NCBI GenBank assembly: GCA_963764685.1
Contig: CAVXTT010000003.1
Location: 1-64,000 of the forward strand
Direction of reading: 5' to 3'
DNA length: 64,000 nucleotides
DNA from: CAVXTT01 sp963764685
GTDB taxonomy: Bacteria; Bacteroidota; Ignavibacteria; Ignavibacteriales; Ignavibacteriaceae
The position numbers were made by a program, and so were the translations under genes. Positions 25,705-33,933 of the stretch are shown here, piece after piece. Under the pieces are notes generated by a model that did not search any database, was not told the origin of the DNA, and saw nothing but the letters and a program-made list of their open reading frames with translations. How positions within the stretch are numbered: the stretch's first letter is position 1; the number at the start of each line of letters is the position of its first letter.

Positions 25705-26656
25705 TTGAGAACTGCGGTAGTGCTTTTTAATCTTGGAGGTCCCGGATTCGCTGGAAGCTGTTCAGCCATTCCTTGAGAACCTTTTTAATGATCCGGATAT
25801 TTTTAAGCTTCCTTTTCAGAGATCAGTTGCCAGGTTTGTTTCGAAAAAGAGAGCTCCGAAAGTTCAGGAAGAATATAAACTTGATCGGAGGGAGATCACC
25901 TATCAGGGAATGGACAGAACTGCAGCGCTCCCGTCTGGAACAAAGTTTAAGATGCTACAGGACGGGATTTTGATGTATTTGTCGCAATGCGGTACTGGCA
26001 TCCTTTAACTGATGAAACTGCTAGTAAGGGTTTTAACAGGAAATTATAACAAAGTGCTTCTGCTGCCGTTATATCCTCATTATTCAGTCTCAACTACAGG
26101 ATCCACTTTTAATGAATGGAAAAAGAAATATAATGGGCCAGGATCGAACCATATTTATGTTAATGAATATTATGATCACCCTTTTTATCTGAAAGCAGTA
26201 AATCAGCGGATTGATGAAGCTTTATTGAAATTCCCTTCTGATAAAAGAAATGAAGTTCAGCTTGTATTCAGTGCACACGGAACTCCTTTAAGCTACCTGA
26301 AAAAAGGTGATCCATACAACCAGCATATTAAATCTACTGTTGCGGGGATAATGAAATTAAGAGGATATGATTACCCTCATCATTTATGCTATCAAAGTAA
26401 AGTCGGACCCGCCAGGTGGCTTGAACCGTCAACAGATAAAATGATTGAAGAACTGGCATCTGAAGGGAAAAAGCAGCTGCTGATCATCCCGATAAGCTTC
26501 GTATCCGATCATATAGAAACATTATTTGAACTCGATATTGAATACCGGCACGTTGCTGAAAAGAATGGGATAGAAAATTATATTGTTATGACCGGCTTGA
26601 ATGATTCCGAACTTTTCATCCGTGCTTTATATGAAATAACCCTGACTCATATATGA
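25705..26656 (+). CDS. hemH: Ferrochelatase, multiply frameshifted
   Basis: Inserts Fe2+ into protoporphyrin IX. It starts at TTG 25705 with AAGGA nearby: TAVVLFNLGGP. Then, each in a new frame, come DSLEAVQPFLENLFNDPDIF and KVQEEYKL, GGRSPIREWTELQ, FDVFVAMRYWHPLTDE, and from about 26,030 onward TGNYNKVLLLPLYPHYSVSTTG, VFSAHGTPLSYLKKGDPY (metal-site His) and CYQSKVGPARWLEPSTDKMI. Five indels are needed, at about 25740, 25873, 25948, 25968 and 26025, some in homopolymers. All blocks are well conserved, so recent error is more likely than decay. The stop overlaps the hemG ATG. Confidence 0.9.
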
Positions 26657-28034
26657 AGAAAAAGATTATTGTACTAGGTGCCGGAATTTCCGGATTAGCA
26701 GCCGCCTGGTGGCTTCATAAGGATGGTTATGATGTAACAGTACTTGACAAGAACAGGGAAGCCGGGGGAGTTATGGAAAGTATTATTCAGGACAATTCTC
26801 TATTCGACAGAGGACCCAACAGCGGACTTGGAAACTTCTCCGTTGATTTCAGAAATGGTAAAAGATCTCGGATTAAAAGATGAATTCATATATGCCAATG
26901 AAAAAGGGAATAAGAGGTATATTCTCAGGAATAATAAACTGCATCCTCTGCCGATGAATCCAAAGGCTTTTATTAAGACGCAGCTTTTTTCCCCTGCGGC
27001 GAAATTAAGATTATTTGCGGAACCCTTTATCGGCCGGTCTGAGGATGGGTATTATCAGAGCATTGCCGATTTTGTGAAAAGGAGACTGGGAAAAGAATTT
27101 CTTGATTATGCAATAAATCCTTTTGTTGCAGGTGTATATGCAGGAAACCCTGAAGAGCTGAGTGTTAAATCTGCTTTCCCAAAATTATATGCCTTAGAGG
27201 AAAAATACGGCGGCTTGATCAAGGGGACAATTAGAAGCATAAAAGAAAGAAAAAACAGAGCAGAGCAATCAAAACAAAGTGCAAAAATGTTCTCATTCAT
27301 AAAGGGAATGCAAAGCTTCCCGGCAAAGATAGCTGAAGCCCTGGGAGACCGGGTACAGTTATTCTCTGAAGTAAGATCAGTTGAACAGATAGGAGATAAA
27401 TATCGGGTCGTTTATAATCATACAAATGAAATAAAAACCATTAGAAGCTGACGGGGTTGTATCTGCAGTCCCTGCATATGCGGCGGCAGAAGTCTTTCAA
27501 AGTATGAATGATGATTTACTTATTCAGCATCTTAACAAAATATATTATCCCCCGGTTGCAGTTCTTTATGTGATTTATGAGAAAAGTGCAATAAAGCAGC
27601 CGCTGGACGGTTTTGGATTTCTTATACCTGCAAAAGAGAAAAAGTCATTTCTTGGCGCAATATGGAGCTCGGTTCTTTTTCCGAACCGGGCGGAAGATGA
27701 TAAAGCCTCCTTCACAATATTTATAGGCGGGGCACGTGATCCGGAAATAATTAATTATGATAAGGATCTCTTATTCAAAAAAGTACTGAAGGAATTTGAA
27801 CAGATAATGCAGATAACAGCGCCGCCTGTTTCGCTTAAACACCGGTACTGGCAGAAGGCAATACCACAGTATAATATCGGATACATTGAACACGAGAACT
27901 ATTTTGACGAGTTTGAAAAAAGAAACCCGGGAATTGTATTGAGCGGTAATTACCGGGGAGGTATTTCAGTCGGTGACTGTATTAAGAATTCGAAGATCGT
28001 ATTTGATAAATTAAAAACTTATTTACCTAATTAA
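26653..28034 (+). CDS. hemG: Protoporphyrinogen oxidase, HemY-type flavoprotein, frameshifted
   Basis: FAD enzyme oxidising protoporphyrinogen IX. The N-terminal FAD motif is VLGAGISGLAAAWWLHKDGYDVTVLDKN, followed by GGVMES and FDRGPNSG. Frame changes occur near 26,836, where one G fewer gives LETSPLISEMVKDLGLKDEF, and near 27,445, where one A fewer gives IEADGVVSAVPAYAAAEVF. The middle part has INPFVAGVYAGNPEELSVKSAFPKL, typical of HemY-type oxidases. The C-terminus has GIVLSGNYRGGISVGDCIKN, the second FAD contact. This is the oxygen-using type, next to the oxygen-independent HemN. Joined length is about 460 residues, as expected. Confidence 0.9.
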
Positions 28035-28036
28035 AT

Positions 28037-29035
28037 GTGAGCACAAAAATGGCATCGTTTCCAATCAAAAGACTCAGAAGATTGCGGTATAATCCACTGG
28101 TAAGGGATATGGTCCGTGAGACTGTCCTTACTAAGAATGATTTTATATATCCTCTGTTTGTTGCACCGGGTGAGAATTTTAGAAAAGAGATAAGCTCAAT
28201 GCCGGGGAATTATCAATTGTCAATAGATAACCTGGTAAAAGAATGTAAAGAGGTTGCCGATCTGGGAATTCCTGCAGTTATACTTTTTGGCATTCCCTCA
28301 ATAAAAGATGAGGTCGGCTCGGAAGCATATGATCCGAATGGTATAATACAAAGAGCAGTTAGAGCTTTGAAAGCAGAAGTGAAAAATCTTCTGGTAATTA
28401 CCGATGTCTGTATGTGTGAGTATACTTCTCACGGACATTGCGGTGTATTGAACGGCGAGGAAATATTAAATGATCAGACGATAGAGCTCCTGGCAAAAGA
28501 AGCCTTGACCCATGCTCAGGCCGGCGCAGATATTATTGCTCCTTCAGATATGATGGACGGCAGGGTAGCAGCCATAAGAAAAATACTGGATGAAAATAGT
28601 TTCCAGAAGATTCCTATTATGAGCTATGCAGCAAAATATGCCTCCGGATATTACGGCCCATTCAGAGAAGCTGCTGAATCAACCCCTGCGTTCGGGGACA
28701 GACGTTCTCACCAGATGGATATCGCTAATAGTAATGAAGCATTAAGAGAGGTTGCCTCAGATATAGAAGAAGGCGCCGATATCGTAATGGTTAAGCCTGC
28801 GGGACCGTACCTTGATGTTATACAACGGGTTAAAGAAAAATTCGGAATGCCCACTGCCGCTTACCAGGTAAGCGGAGAGTTCTCGATGATAAAAGCTGCC
28901 GGTTCAAATGGTTGGATTGATGAAGAAAGAGTGATGATGGAATCATTATTTGCTATTAAACGTGCCGGTGCTGATATGATTTTAACTTATTTTTCAAAAG
29001 ATGCAGCAAAGTATCTGGATAGAGTAAAAAAGTAA
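28037..29035 (+). CDS. hemB: Delta-aminolevulinic acid dehydratase (porphobilinogen synthase)
   Basis: 332 residues from GTG 28037; ATG 28049 is an alternative. Condenses two aminolevulinates to porphobilinogen. The Schiff-base lysines are Lys200 (SYAAKYASGYYGPF) and Lys253 (VMVKPAGPYLDV). The segment DVCMCEYTSHGHCG holds Cys125, Cys127 and Cys135, so this is the zinc-dependent form. It is the last gene of the operon, 2 bases after hemG. The dependence on zinc may link it to the nearby Znu system, though nothing in the sequence shows joint control. The frame is intact. Confidence 0.95.
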   Translation: MSTKMASFPIKRLRRLRYNPLVRDMVRETVLTKNDFIYPLFVAPGENFRKEISSMPGNYQLSIDNLVKECKEVADLGIPAVILFGIPSIKDEVGSEAYDPNGIIQRAVRALKAEVKNLLVITDVCMCEYTSHGHCGVLNGEEILNDQTIELLAKEALTHAQAGADIIAPSDMMDGRVAAIRKILDENSFQKIPIMSYAAKYASGYYGPFREAAESTPAFGDRRSHQMDIANSNEALREVASDIEEGADIVMVKPAGPYLDVIQRVKEKFGMPTAAYQVSGEFSMIKAAGSNGWIDEERVMMESLFAIKRAGADMILTYFSKDAAKYLDRVKK

Positions 29036-29332
29036 TTATTTATAACAATTTAATAGAGCTGCAGGAAAATCTCTGAATATTTCTGTGGCTTTTATTTTTT
29101 CCTTCCCTTCCATTTCAGCACAGGTTATTTCATTCCTTATCTTATCAAATTTCTCGGGCATTATCAGACTGGTATCTTTCCAGGTTTCTCCGAGGGGTAG
29201 GGTATCTTCATCGCATATTGTTGTTAATAATCTTGAGACGGCAGTAATAAGTAATCTGTCTTGATATGATCTCGCGTATGCAACTATGTTTTGCTTAAAT
29301 TCTCCCCCTATATTGAGATTCACTTCGATCAT
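29036..29332 (-). pseudogene. treY: C-terminal remnant of malto-oligosyltrehalose synthase
   Basis: 98 residues resembling only the very end of TreY: VAYARSYQDRLLITAVSRLL, LPLGETWKDTSLIMPE and the final FRDFPAALL, which matches the usual DFPVALL terminus. The catalytic GH13 domain is absent. It touches the hemB stop and runs against it. The frame closes upstream at a stop just before Met 29332. It looks like the scar of a deletion joined to the GH57 fragment next to it. The identification rests on motif recognition. Confidence 0.6.
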
Positions 29333-29480
29333 TTCTCCTGATATTCATTATTTCATTGAGATATTTTCTTCTTAAAGCGCGGTAAGGAAATGCGGGATCC
29401 TGAACTTCAATGGTTTCCAGCCAGGGATTTTTTCTCGGGGGCTGATAAAAATGCCCGTGTATACATACATCTTTTCCCAT
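29295..29480 (-). pseudogene. N-terminal remnant of a GH57/DUF3536 family glycosidase
   Basis: The first 33 residues, MGKDVCIHGHFYQPPRKNPW followed by LETIEVQDPAFPY, match the start of GH57-type alpha-glucan enzymes (HGHFYQPPRENPW). After that the similarity ends and the frame soon stops, overlapping the treY remnant in another frame. Several hundred residues are missing. The intact initiator and start codon show that the fragment comes from the gene's beginning. Confidence 0.6.
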
Positions 29481-29776
29481 TGTATTCCTCTCTTTCGTAA
29501 GCTAAAACCTGATCCTTTAATTACAAACATTCTTCTGTTGAGTTTGCACCGGCATTTGTCATTTGCGTGTTTTTTTATAAAAAACAAAGATCAGCATTGG
29601 GTGATTAAGTATCTGTGATAACCTTTCAAACAGAATCGGAATTAGGTACAGCACAATTCAGAGCAGTTCTTTTGCTTATAATAATTCCTGATAAATGAAG
29701 TAATATTTTGTTCGGGTAAATTTTAGTGCTTGTATGCAAAACTAAAGGCGAGTCGTGAATAATATTGAGGAACAAA

Positions 29777-29908
29777 ATGGATACAGATAAAAAACCTCGA
29801 AACGAAAAAGAGATCAAAAAGAATCAGGCACACAAATCACCTCCGGATGCCGATGATACCAACAGAAAAAGTGATGAGATAAGAGAAGAAAATCGTAATA
29901 ATAAATAA
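29777..29908 (+). CDS. 43-residue highly charged protein
   Basis: ATG 29777, stop 29906-29908. The product is hydrophilic, rich in Lys, Asp, Glu and Asn, with no Cys, Trp or hydrophobic core (MDTDKKPRNEKEIKKNQAHK at the start). It is probably unstructured. It lies 15 bases before a second tiny gene with a perfect Shine-Dalgarno, and both precede a strong terminator, so they form a small transcription unit. The function is unknown. Similar small charged proteins are often stress-related, but this is only analogy. Confidence 0.5.
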   Translation: MDTDKKPRNEKEIKKNQAHKSPPDADDTNRKSDEIREENRNNK

Positions 29909-29923
29909 TAAAGGAGAATCAAA

Positions 29924-30028
29924 ATGCCGGATAGAGAAAAATCTTTCAGGGAAGAGGATGATCAGGATGAATACGGACTTGATGATGAAGAATCGGTAGA
30001 GTTCGACGAGGAAGAAGAAGACGAATAA
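29924..30028 (+). CDS. 34-residue acidic protein
   Basis: ATG 29924 is preceded by AGGAG at the ideal distance, and the stop is at 30026-30028. The product is almost all acidic in its second half (EYGLDDEESVEFDEEEEDE). Such a polyacidic tail suggests a disordered protein that binds a basic partner or metal ions. The excellent ribosome-binding site and immediate terminator make translation likely in spite of the size. The function is unknown. The basic 43-residue neighbour could be its partner. Confidence 0.6.
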   Translation: MPDREKSFREEDDQDEYGLDDEESVEFDEEEEDE

Positions 30029-30036
30029 ATTATTCC

Positions 30037-30066
30037 AGAAAGCTGCCCTAAAGGCAGCTTTCTTTT
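30037..30066 (+). terminator. Terminator of the small-protein unit
   Basis: AGAAAGCTGCC (30037-30047) and GGCAGCTTTCT (30053-30063) form an 11-bp stem with a five-base loop, followed by a T-rich tail. It may also serve the Crp gene from the other side. Confidence 0.88.
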
Positions 30067-30085
30067 ATTACCTGCTGTTAAAAAC

Positions 30086-30769
30086 TTATAAATAAGATTC
30101 CCTGAATTTTTCATAATTAACTATTCTAAGTTTCGAACCTTCCAATTCAACGAGTCCTTTTTTTGCAAATGCATGAAGCGTCCTCGAAATTGTTTCTCTG
30201 GAAGTCCCCGCCATATTAGCCAGGTCGTGTTGAAATGGGAGTTTTTCAATTTCAACTTTACCTTGCTTTATACGTCCGACATTATCAGCAAGTTGAAGAA
30301 TAACATTTGCGACCTTTCCTTCAGCATCTTTAAGGGAGAGTGATTTGATTTTCATATCGGCAGAACGAAGTCTTTGAGTCAATTCCTGTACTAGGGCAAT
30401 GGTAACTTCGGGGTGTTCCTCCAAAAGATTCAAAAAATCATTTCTTTGAATGAGAAACATCTCGGTATCTTCCATTGCGGTTACATTTGCAGACCTTGTT
30501 AAACCATCCAGTAACGCCATTTCACCGAAGAAATCAGAATCGCTTAATATGGTAAGAATTACTTCCTTACCATCATCACTCACACGGGAGATTTTAGCTT
30601 TTCCACTAATAATCACGAATAAAGCCGAACCTGTTTCGTGTTCAAACATCACAATAGAATCTTTCCGAAAAGTTTTTTTAATTCCAATCCTGGCAATCTT
30701 TTCCAGTGATTCTTCATTCAGTTCAGAGAAAATCGGAACATATTTTAAGAAATCGGTTGTTTCAGACAT
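30086..30769 (-). CDS. Crp/Fnr-family transcription regulator
   Basis: 227 residues. The cNMP-binding beta-roll includes LFVIISGKAKISRVSDDGKE and FFGEMALLDGLTRSANVTA; the latter resembles the phosphate-binding cassette FGEMALLDGxxRSA and keeps the Arg that contacts cAMP phosphate. The long dimer helix follows, and then a winged helix with HDLANMAGTSRETISRTLHAF as recognition helix. There is no N-terminal cysteine cluster, so it is not an oxygen sensor of the FNR type. It probably forms an operon with the CheY-like gene upstream (37-base gap). Confidence 0.88.
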   Translation of the reverse strand: MSETTDFLKYVPIFSELNEESLEKIARIGIKKTFRKDSIVMFEHETGSALFVIISGKAKISRVSDDGKEVILTILSDSDFFGEMALLDGLTRSANVTAMEDTEMFLIQRNDFLNLLEEHPEVTIALVQELTQRLRSADMKIKSLSLKDAEGKVANVILQLADNVGRIKQGKVEIEKLPFQHDLANMAGTSRETISRTLHAFAKKGLVELEGSKLRIVNYEKFRESYL

Positions 30770-30806
30770 ATTTTTTTCCTTTCGTTTCTTTATTCCTTCT
30801 GTTTAA

Positions 30807-31187
30807 TTAATTAGGCAGCTGTTTTTTTAAAACTTTTTCAATGGCAGATTGCAATCTCTCAATATCAAAAGGTTTCATAATAAAATCTGAAGGCTTGGTT
30901 GATTTTGCCCTCTCAAGTGTATTTTTATCAGTTGATGAAGTAACATAAATAATGGGAATTCTGTACCGATGAGAAATAAGCGAGGCTGCATCAATACCAT
31001 CAAGTGAACTCTTCAGCATAATATCCATCAGTATCAGATCCGGTTTGTTTTCTTCTATCTGTGTCATCACATCAATCCCTGTTGATGCGATCGATGTTAC
31101 ACTATAACCAAGTTTTGTTAACGAATTTTTTATATCGAGAGCAACTATATTTTCATCTTCTGCAATGAGTATCTTTGCACCACTCAT
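30807..31187 (-). CDS. Stand-alone CheY-like receiver protein
   Basis: 126 residues, only a receiver domain: acidic pocket AEDENIVALDI, phosphoacceptor Asp in DLILMDIML (about residue 55), Thr/Ser in VTSSTDKN and Lys in IMKPFD. There is no output domain. It resembles the receivers found at the N-terminus of Ignavibacteria and Bacteroidota hybrid sensors. The partner kinase is not in the neighbourhood. It lies 37 bases upstream of the Crp gene in the same direction, which suggests a shared pathway. Confidence 0.85.
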   Translation of the reverse strand: MSGAKILIAEDENIVALDIKNSLTKLGYSVTSIASTGIDVMTQIEENKPDLILMDIMLKSSLDGIDAASLISHRYRIPIIYVTSSTDKNTLERAKSTKPSDFIMKPFDIERLQSAIEKVLKKQLPN

Positions 31188-31842
31188 AAAGACCTCCGAT
31201 GTTATTCCCAGTTAATATTTAGCTTTAAGCAGGAGAAGTAATCCCACACTTAAGTTAAATACTGGGTTAGGTTAAATTTGTGCTTTAAAGTACCGCGGAT
31301 AAAACAAAAACTTATGTCTGTCCAAAACAATAAAATAAAGATCCCTTGTAAAAAGCTGGTAAATTTGTTTAATCCAGCCCTGTAGGGATAAGATCAGATT
31401 TGTAACAAAAATTTCACGCATTATCATTTAAGCCCTTACAGAAAAGAGAATTATAATAAGAAAACCTGTTTTACATTTATGGATGCCCGGACGGCGCTCG
31501 GGCAATGAGTTGACAATGCCCGGCCTAATTTCAGCCAATCCGGCCCAAAACCTGTCCGGCCATTATCGGGGCATTATTCACTCAGAATCCCGGAGGTAAT
31601 AAATATTGTTACTAGAATGAATAAACATTTGGATAAAGAAGACGTAAAAAACACCTCCCGGACAGCAGTGCAAAAACTGTTTCATTGCAACAATTTCCAT
31701 ACCTGAAAAATTATCGCTCTCGGGTAATAAATAAATTAAACCGGTCTGATATTTATGCATTGTATAAAAAACCATAAATAATTATTATTTTTTTAGGAAA
31801 TTTCTATTAAGCTATTTCTGTTTTTATTATTGTAGAGTAATT
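31188..31842. other. Long intergenic region with a GC-rich palindromic patch
   Basis: No gene can be supported. Positions 31484-31572 stand out as GC-rich in AT-rich surroundings and contain CGGGCAATG and CAATGCCCG as near-inverted arms, then further CCGGCC-type words. They may form hairpins. Divergent promoters for the neighbours must be here. Confidence 0.4.
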
Positions 31843-32517
31843 ATGTTGCCCGAGATTGGATACGAAGAAGATATGAAAGTAACTATTAAAACCGACGAAT
31901 ATGGAAACAAACGTTTGAAACAGAAGGATGTAGATTATTCCGACATCAGGTTCATATATTCTCCTTATCTTCTTAAACTTCCCTCTAAATCATATAATAA
32001 ATTTTCAGAAGCACTAATCAAACTATGCAGCAATTCGACTAAAATAGAAGTTGTGGAAGATAAATATCAGTCAAGAAACGATTTCCCGGAAAACCCTGAT
32101 ATTAAACTGGAATTCTCATCATACGGTACTCTTCTAGATTTTATCCGCAAGAAGGATGAAAGATTTTTTGAGGAATTAAAATTCATTATTAATGATATAG
32201 CTGCCGTTAGAAATGATGACCCGGATCGTATTATGCTTGCCGGGTTACATCTCGTATTCGATCTTGAATATAACGGGCATAATATAAATGCTACATTTGC
32301 AATTATGAATAAGGACCTTGAGATTAATAACAAGCTCAGTCAGCGTATTGAGCAGGGGATGCAGTATATATCCGAATTAAGAACACACATAAAAATCGAT
32401 CAGGTCAGACTCGCTGCAACTGACAGCTGGCCCTATTGGAAATTCCTTGATTTTAATAGTCCTGAAGGACACGATAATCCTTCATCGGGAAAATACCGGG
32501 AATATCTTCAGGTTTAG
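31843..32517 (+). CDS. Hypothetical protein
   Basis: 224 residues; ATG 31843 has no visible Shine-Dalgarno, and ATG 31873 (MKVTIKTDEYGNKR) is an alternative. I did not recognise the family. The protein is soluble, mixed alpha/beta, with no signal peptide and no cysteine-rich motif. Notable stretches are SDIRFIYSPYLLKLPSKSYNKF, IMLAGLHLVFDLEYNGHNINATF and the end SPEGHDNPSSGKYREYLQV. It stands alone. The gene ends almost exactly where a treS fragment on the other strand begins, so it may have arrived with the deletion that removed the sugar genes. Confidence 0.65.
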   Translation: MLPEIGYEEDMKVTIKTDEYGNKRLKQKDVDYSDIRFIYSPYLLKLPSKSYNKFSEALIKLCSNSTKIEVVEDKYQSRNDFPENPDIKLEFSSYGTLLDFIRKKDERFFEELKFIINDIAAVRNDDPDRIMLAGLHLVFDLEYNGHNINATFAIMNKDLEINNKLSQRIEQGMQYISELRTHIKIDQVRLAATDSWPYWKFLDFNSPEGHDNPSSGKYREYLQV

Positions 32518-32518
32518 G

Positions 32519-32727
32519 TAGTAGAGTCATCTCTCAGCGGGGATGGGTAGAATGGAAGCAGCCAGATAATAGTAACGCCAAGCGAACGTATATAGTCAAG
32601 TTTCTGAATTAATCCATTTATATCTCCAATACCATCGTTGTTACTGTCGTTCTTTTATATGTACCTGGTAAATTACGCCGTCTTTGTACCAGTAAGGATC
32701 CTCGCTAAGCTGATTTTCCCGAATCAT
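32519..32727 (-). pseudogene. treS: N-terminal remnant of trehalose synthase/alpha-amylase
   Basis: From Met at 32727 the minus strand reads ENQLSEDPYWYKDGVIYQVH, the start of TreS. After a break with a few residues lost and a changed frame it reads DSNNDGIGDINGLIQKLDYI and LGVTIIWLLPFYPSPLRDD. These are the first two conserved blocks of GH13 trehalose synthases. The sequence then stops abruptly. The remaining 450 or more residues are absent, so it is a clear relic. Confidence 0.75.
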
Positions 32728-32763
32728 CAGGAACTCCGTGGTTTGGTGCTTGATAAATGATTT

Positions 32764-32794
32764 TATAAAAAAGACTGCCCCGTAGGACAGTCTT
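32764..32794 (-). terminator. Terminator of the DUF892 gene
   Basis: AAGACTGCCC (32771-32780) and GGACAGTCTT (32785-32794) pair around CGTA. On the minus strand the stem is followed by a run of T. It lies 30 bases past the DUF892 stop. Confidence 0.88.
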
Positions 32795-32824
32795 CTGCAA
32801 AATTAGATACCCAGAAAAAGAAAA

Positions 32825-33181
32825 TTACTCTCTTTCCTCTTTTATTGCTTGAGAATTTATTTCACTTTCAGCAATATCTGTTAGCAATTCATTTGCACTG
32901 GATTCCTCATCAAGTGTTTCCTGAAGTAAATCGGCCACTCTTTCGTAACCCAGCTGTTGTGCATATGTTCTGACCGTACCATATGAAGCAATTTCGTAAT
33001 GTTCAACTTTTTGCGCAGCAGCTATCAGGGCGGCATCAAGCAAATTTTCATCAAGATATTCGTCCATTATTTCCTTCCCCTCATTAATAATGCCTTCAAT
33101 GCCCATACATTTTTTACCTTTTGCAGGCATATCAAGCTCCTTAAAAACTTTTTCAAGTCGTGTGATCTGATTTTCCGTCAC
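32825..33181 (-). CDS. DUF892 (YciF-type) ferritin-like protein, 5' truncated
   Basis: The readable part from GTG 33181 has 118 residues: TRLEKVFKELDMPAKGKKCMG, EGKEIMDEY, ALIAAAQKVEHYEIASYGTV and a C-terminal helix. The typical stress-related YciF proteins have about 160 residues with four helices. The frame continues upstream without a start codon as NDKLRKAFEEHLKV, which is genuine family sequence, and ends at a stop near 33,240. So about the first 40 residues of a normal protein are missing, by deletion or a hidden frameshift. The metal-ligand helix with EHYE is kept. Confidence 0.75.
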   Translation of the reverse strand: MTENQITRLEKVFKELDMPAKGKKCMGIEGIINEGKEIMDEYLDENLLDAALIAAAQKVEHYEIASYGTVRTYAQQLGYERVADLLQETLDEESSANELLTDIAESEINSQAIKEERE

Positions 33182-33285
33182 CTTCAGGTGTTCTTCAAAG
33201 GCTTTTCTTAGTTTATCATTTGTGGAATTTGGATTTTCAAATAGAATTTATTTTTCTAAATTATACGCCAATAAAATATTTACCA

Positions 33286-33927
33286 ATGCAGATCAATTTT
33301 TATAAGGTACTCTCTATCGTGGTTCTTAGTGCCCTGATGGGGATTATCGTGAATTCTCTCAGCAGCAGGGGAATTCCCCTTGTATTTAAAAAGCAGGAGA
33401 TCGCCTGGGGAAATGATTCACTGGTTAATGTCATTACGGGAAATAACGATAAACTAACAGATTCTGTAATTACAGGAGAATCCCAAAAGACTTTAGCGGA
33501 TCTTAAGGAGAAGGAAAGGGCTAATATTGAAGAGAAGACTGCAGTTACTGCCCCTGAAACAGATACAAGAACAAGCACTGTACATAAAGAAGCAGCAAAT
33601 GAGCCCGTCAGAATACACGTTAAAACAGCATTTAAGCTTTTTAGTAAGGATGTACTGTTTGTTGATGCACGCCCCGTGGAGGAGTTTACGGATGGGCATA
33701 TTCAAGGCGCTTTCAGTATACCCTATTATGCTAATAATGTTGATGATCTGTTAAATAAATTGGATAAGGACCAGCCTTTTGTGGTTTATTGCAGCGGTGA
33801 CGACTGCGATCTAAGTATAATGCTTGGAAATAAAATGTTCAAGATGGGATTCAAGAAAGTATTTGTGTTCTTCGGCGGATGGAATGAGTGGCTTGATAAT
33901 AAATATCCTATTGAGACTCCGGAGTAA
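33286..33927 (+). CDS. Membrane-anchored rhodanese-like protein
   Basis: 213 residues from ATG 33286; an in-frame start at 33220 lies in the truncated DUF892 gene and is unlikely. One N-terminal membrane helix (VLSIVVLSALMGIIVNSL) is followed by a charged linker of about 90 residues. The rhodanese domain carries VLFVDARPVEEFTDGHIQGA, the active Cys in VVYCSGDDCDL and FGGWNEWLDNKYPIE. It presumably moves sulphane sulphur or acts as a redox protein at the outer face of the membrane. It lies 6 bases before a MauE/DoxX gene, a pair often kept together in this phylum. Confidence 0.85.
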   Translation: MQINFYKVLSIVVLSALMGIIVNSLSSRGIPLVFKKQEIAWGNDSLVNVITGNNDKLTDSVITGESQKTLADLKEKERANIEEKTAVTAPETDTRTSTVHKEAANEPVRIHVKTAFKLFSKDVLFVDARPVEEFTDGHIQGAFSIPYYANNVDDLLNKLDKDQPFVVYCSGDDCDLSIMLGNKMFKMGFKKVFVFFGGWNEWLDNKYPIETPE

Positions 33928-33933
33928 TTAAAT

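Noticed and set aside
31578..31775. 65-residue minus-strand gene
   Set aside because: No ribosome-binding site, no recognisable sequence, and it lies in a gap with mixed composition.
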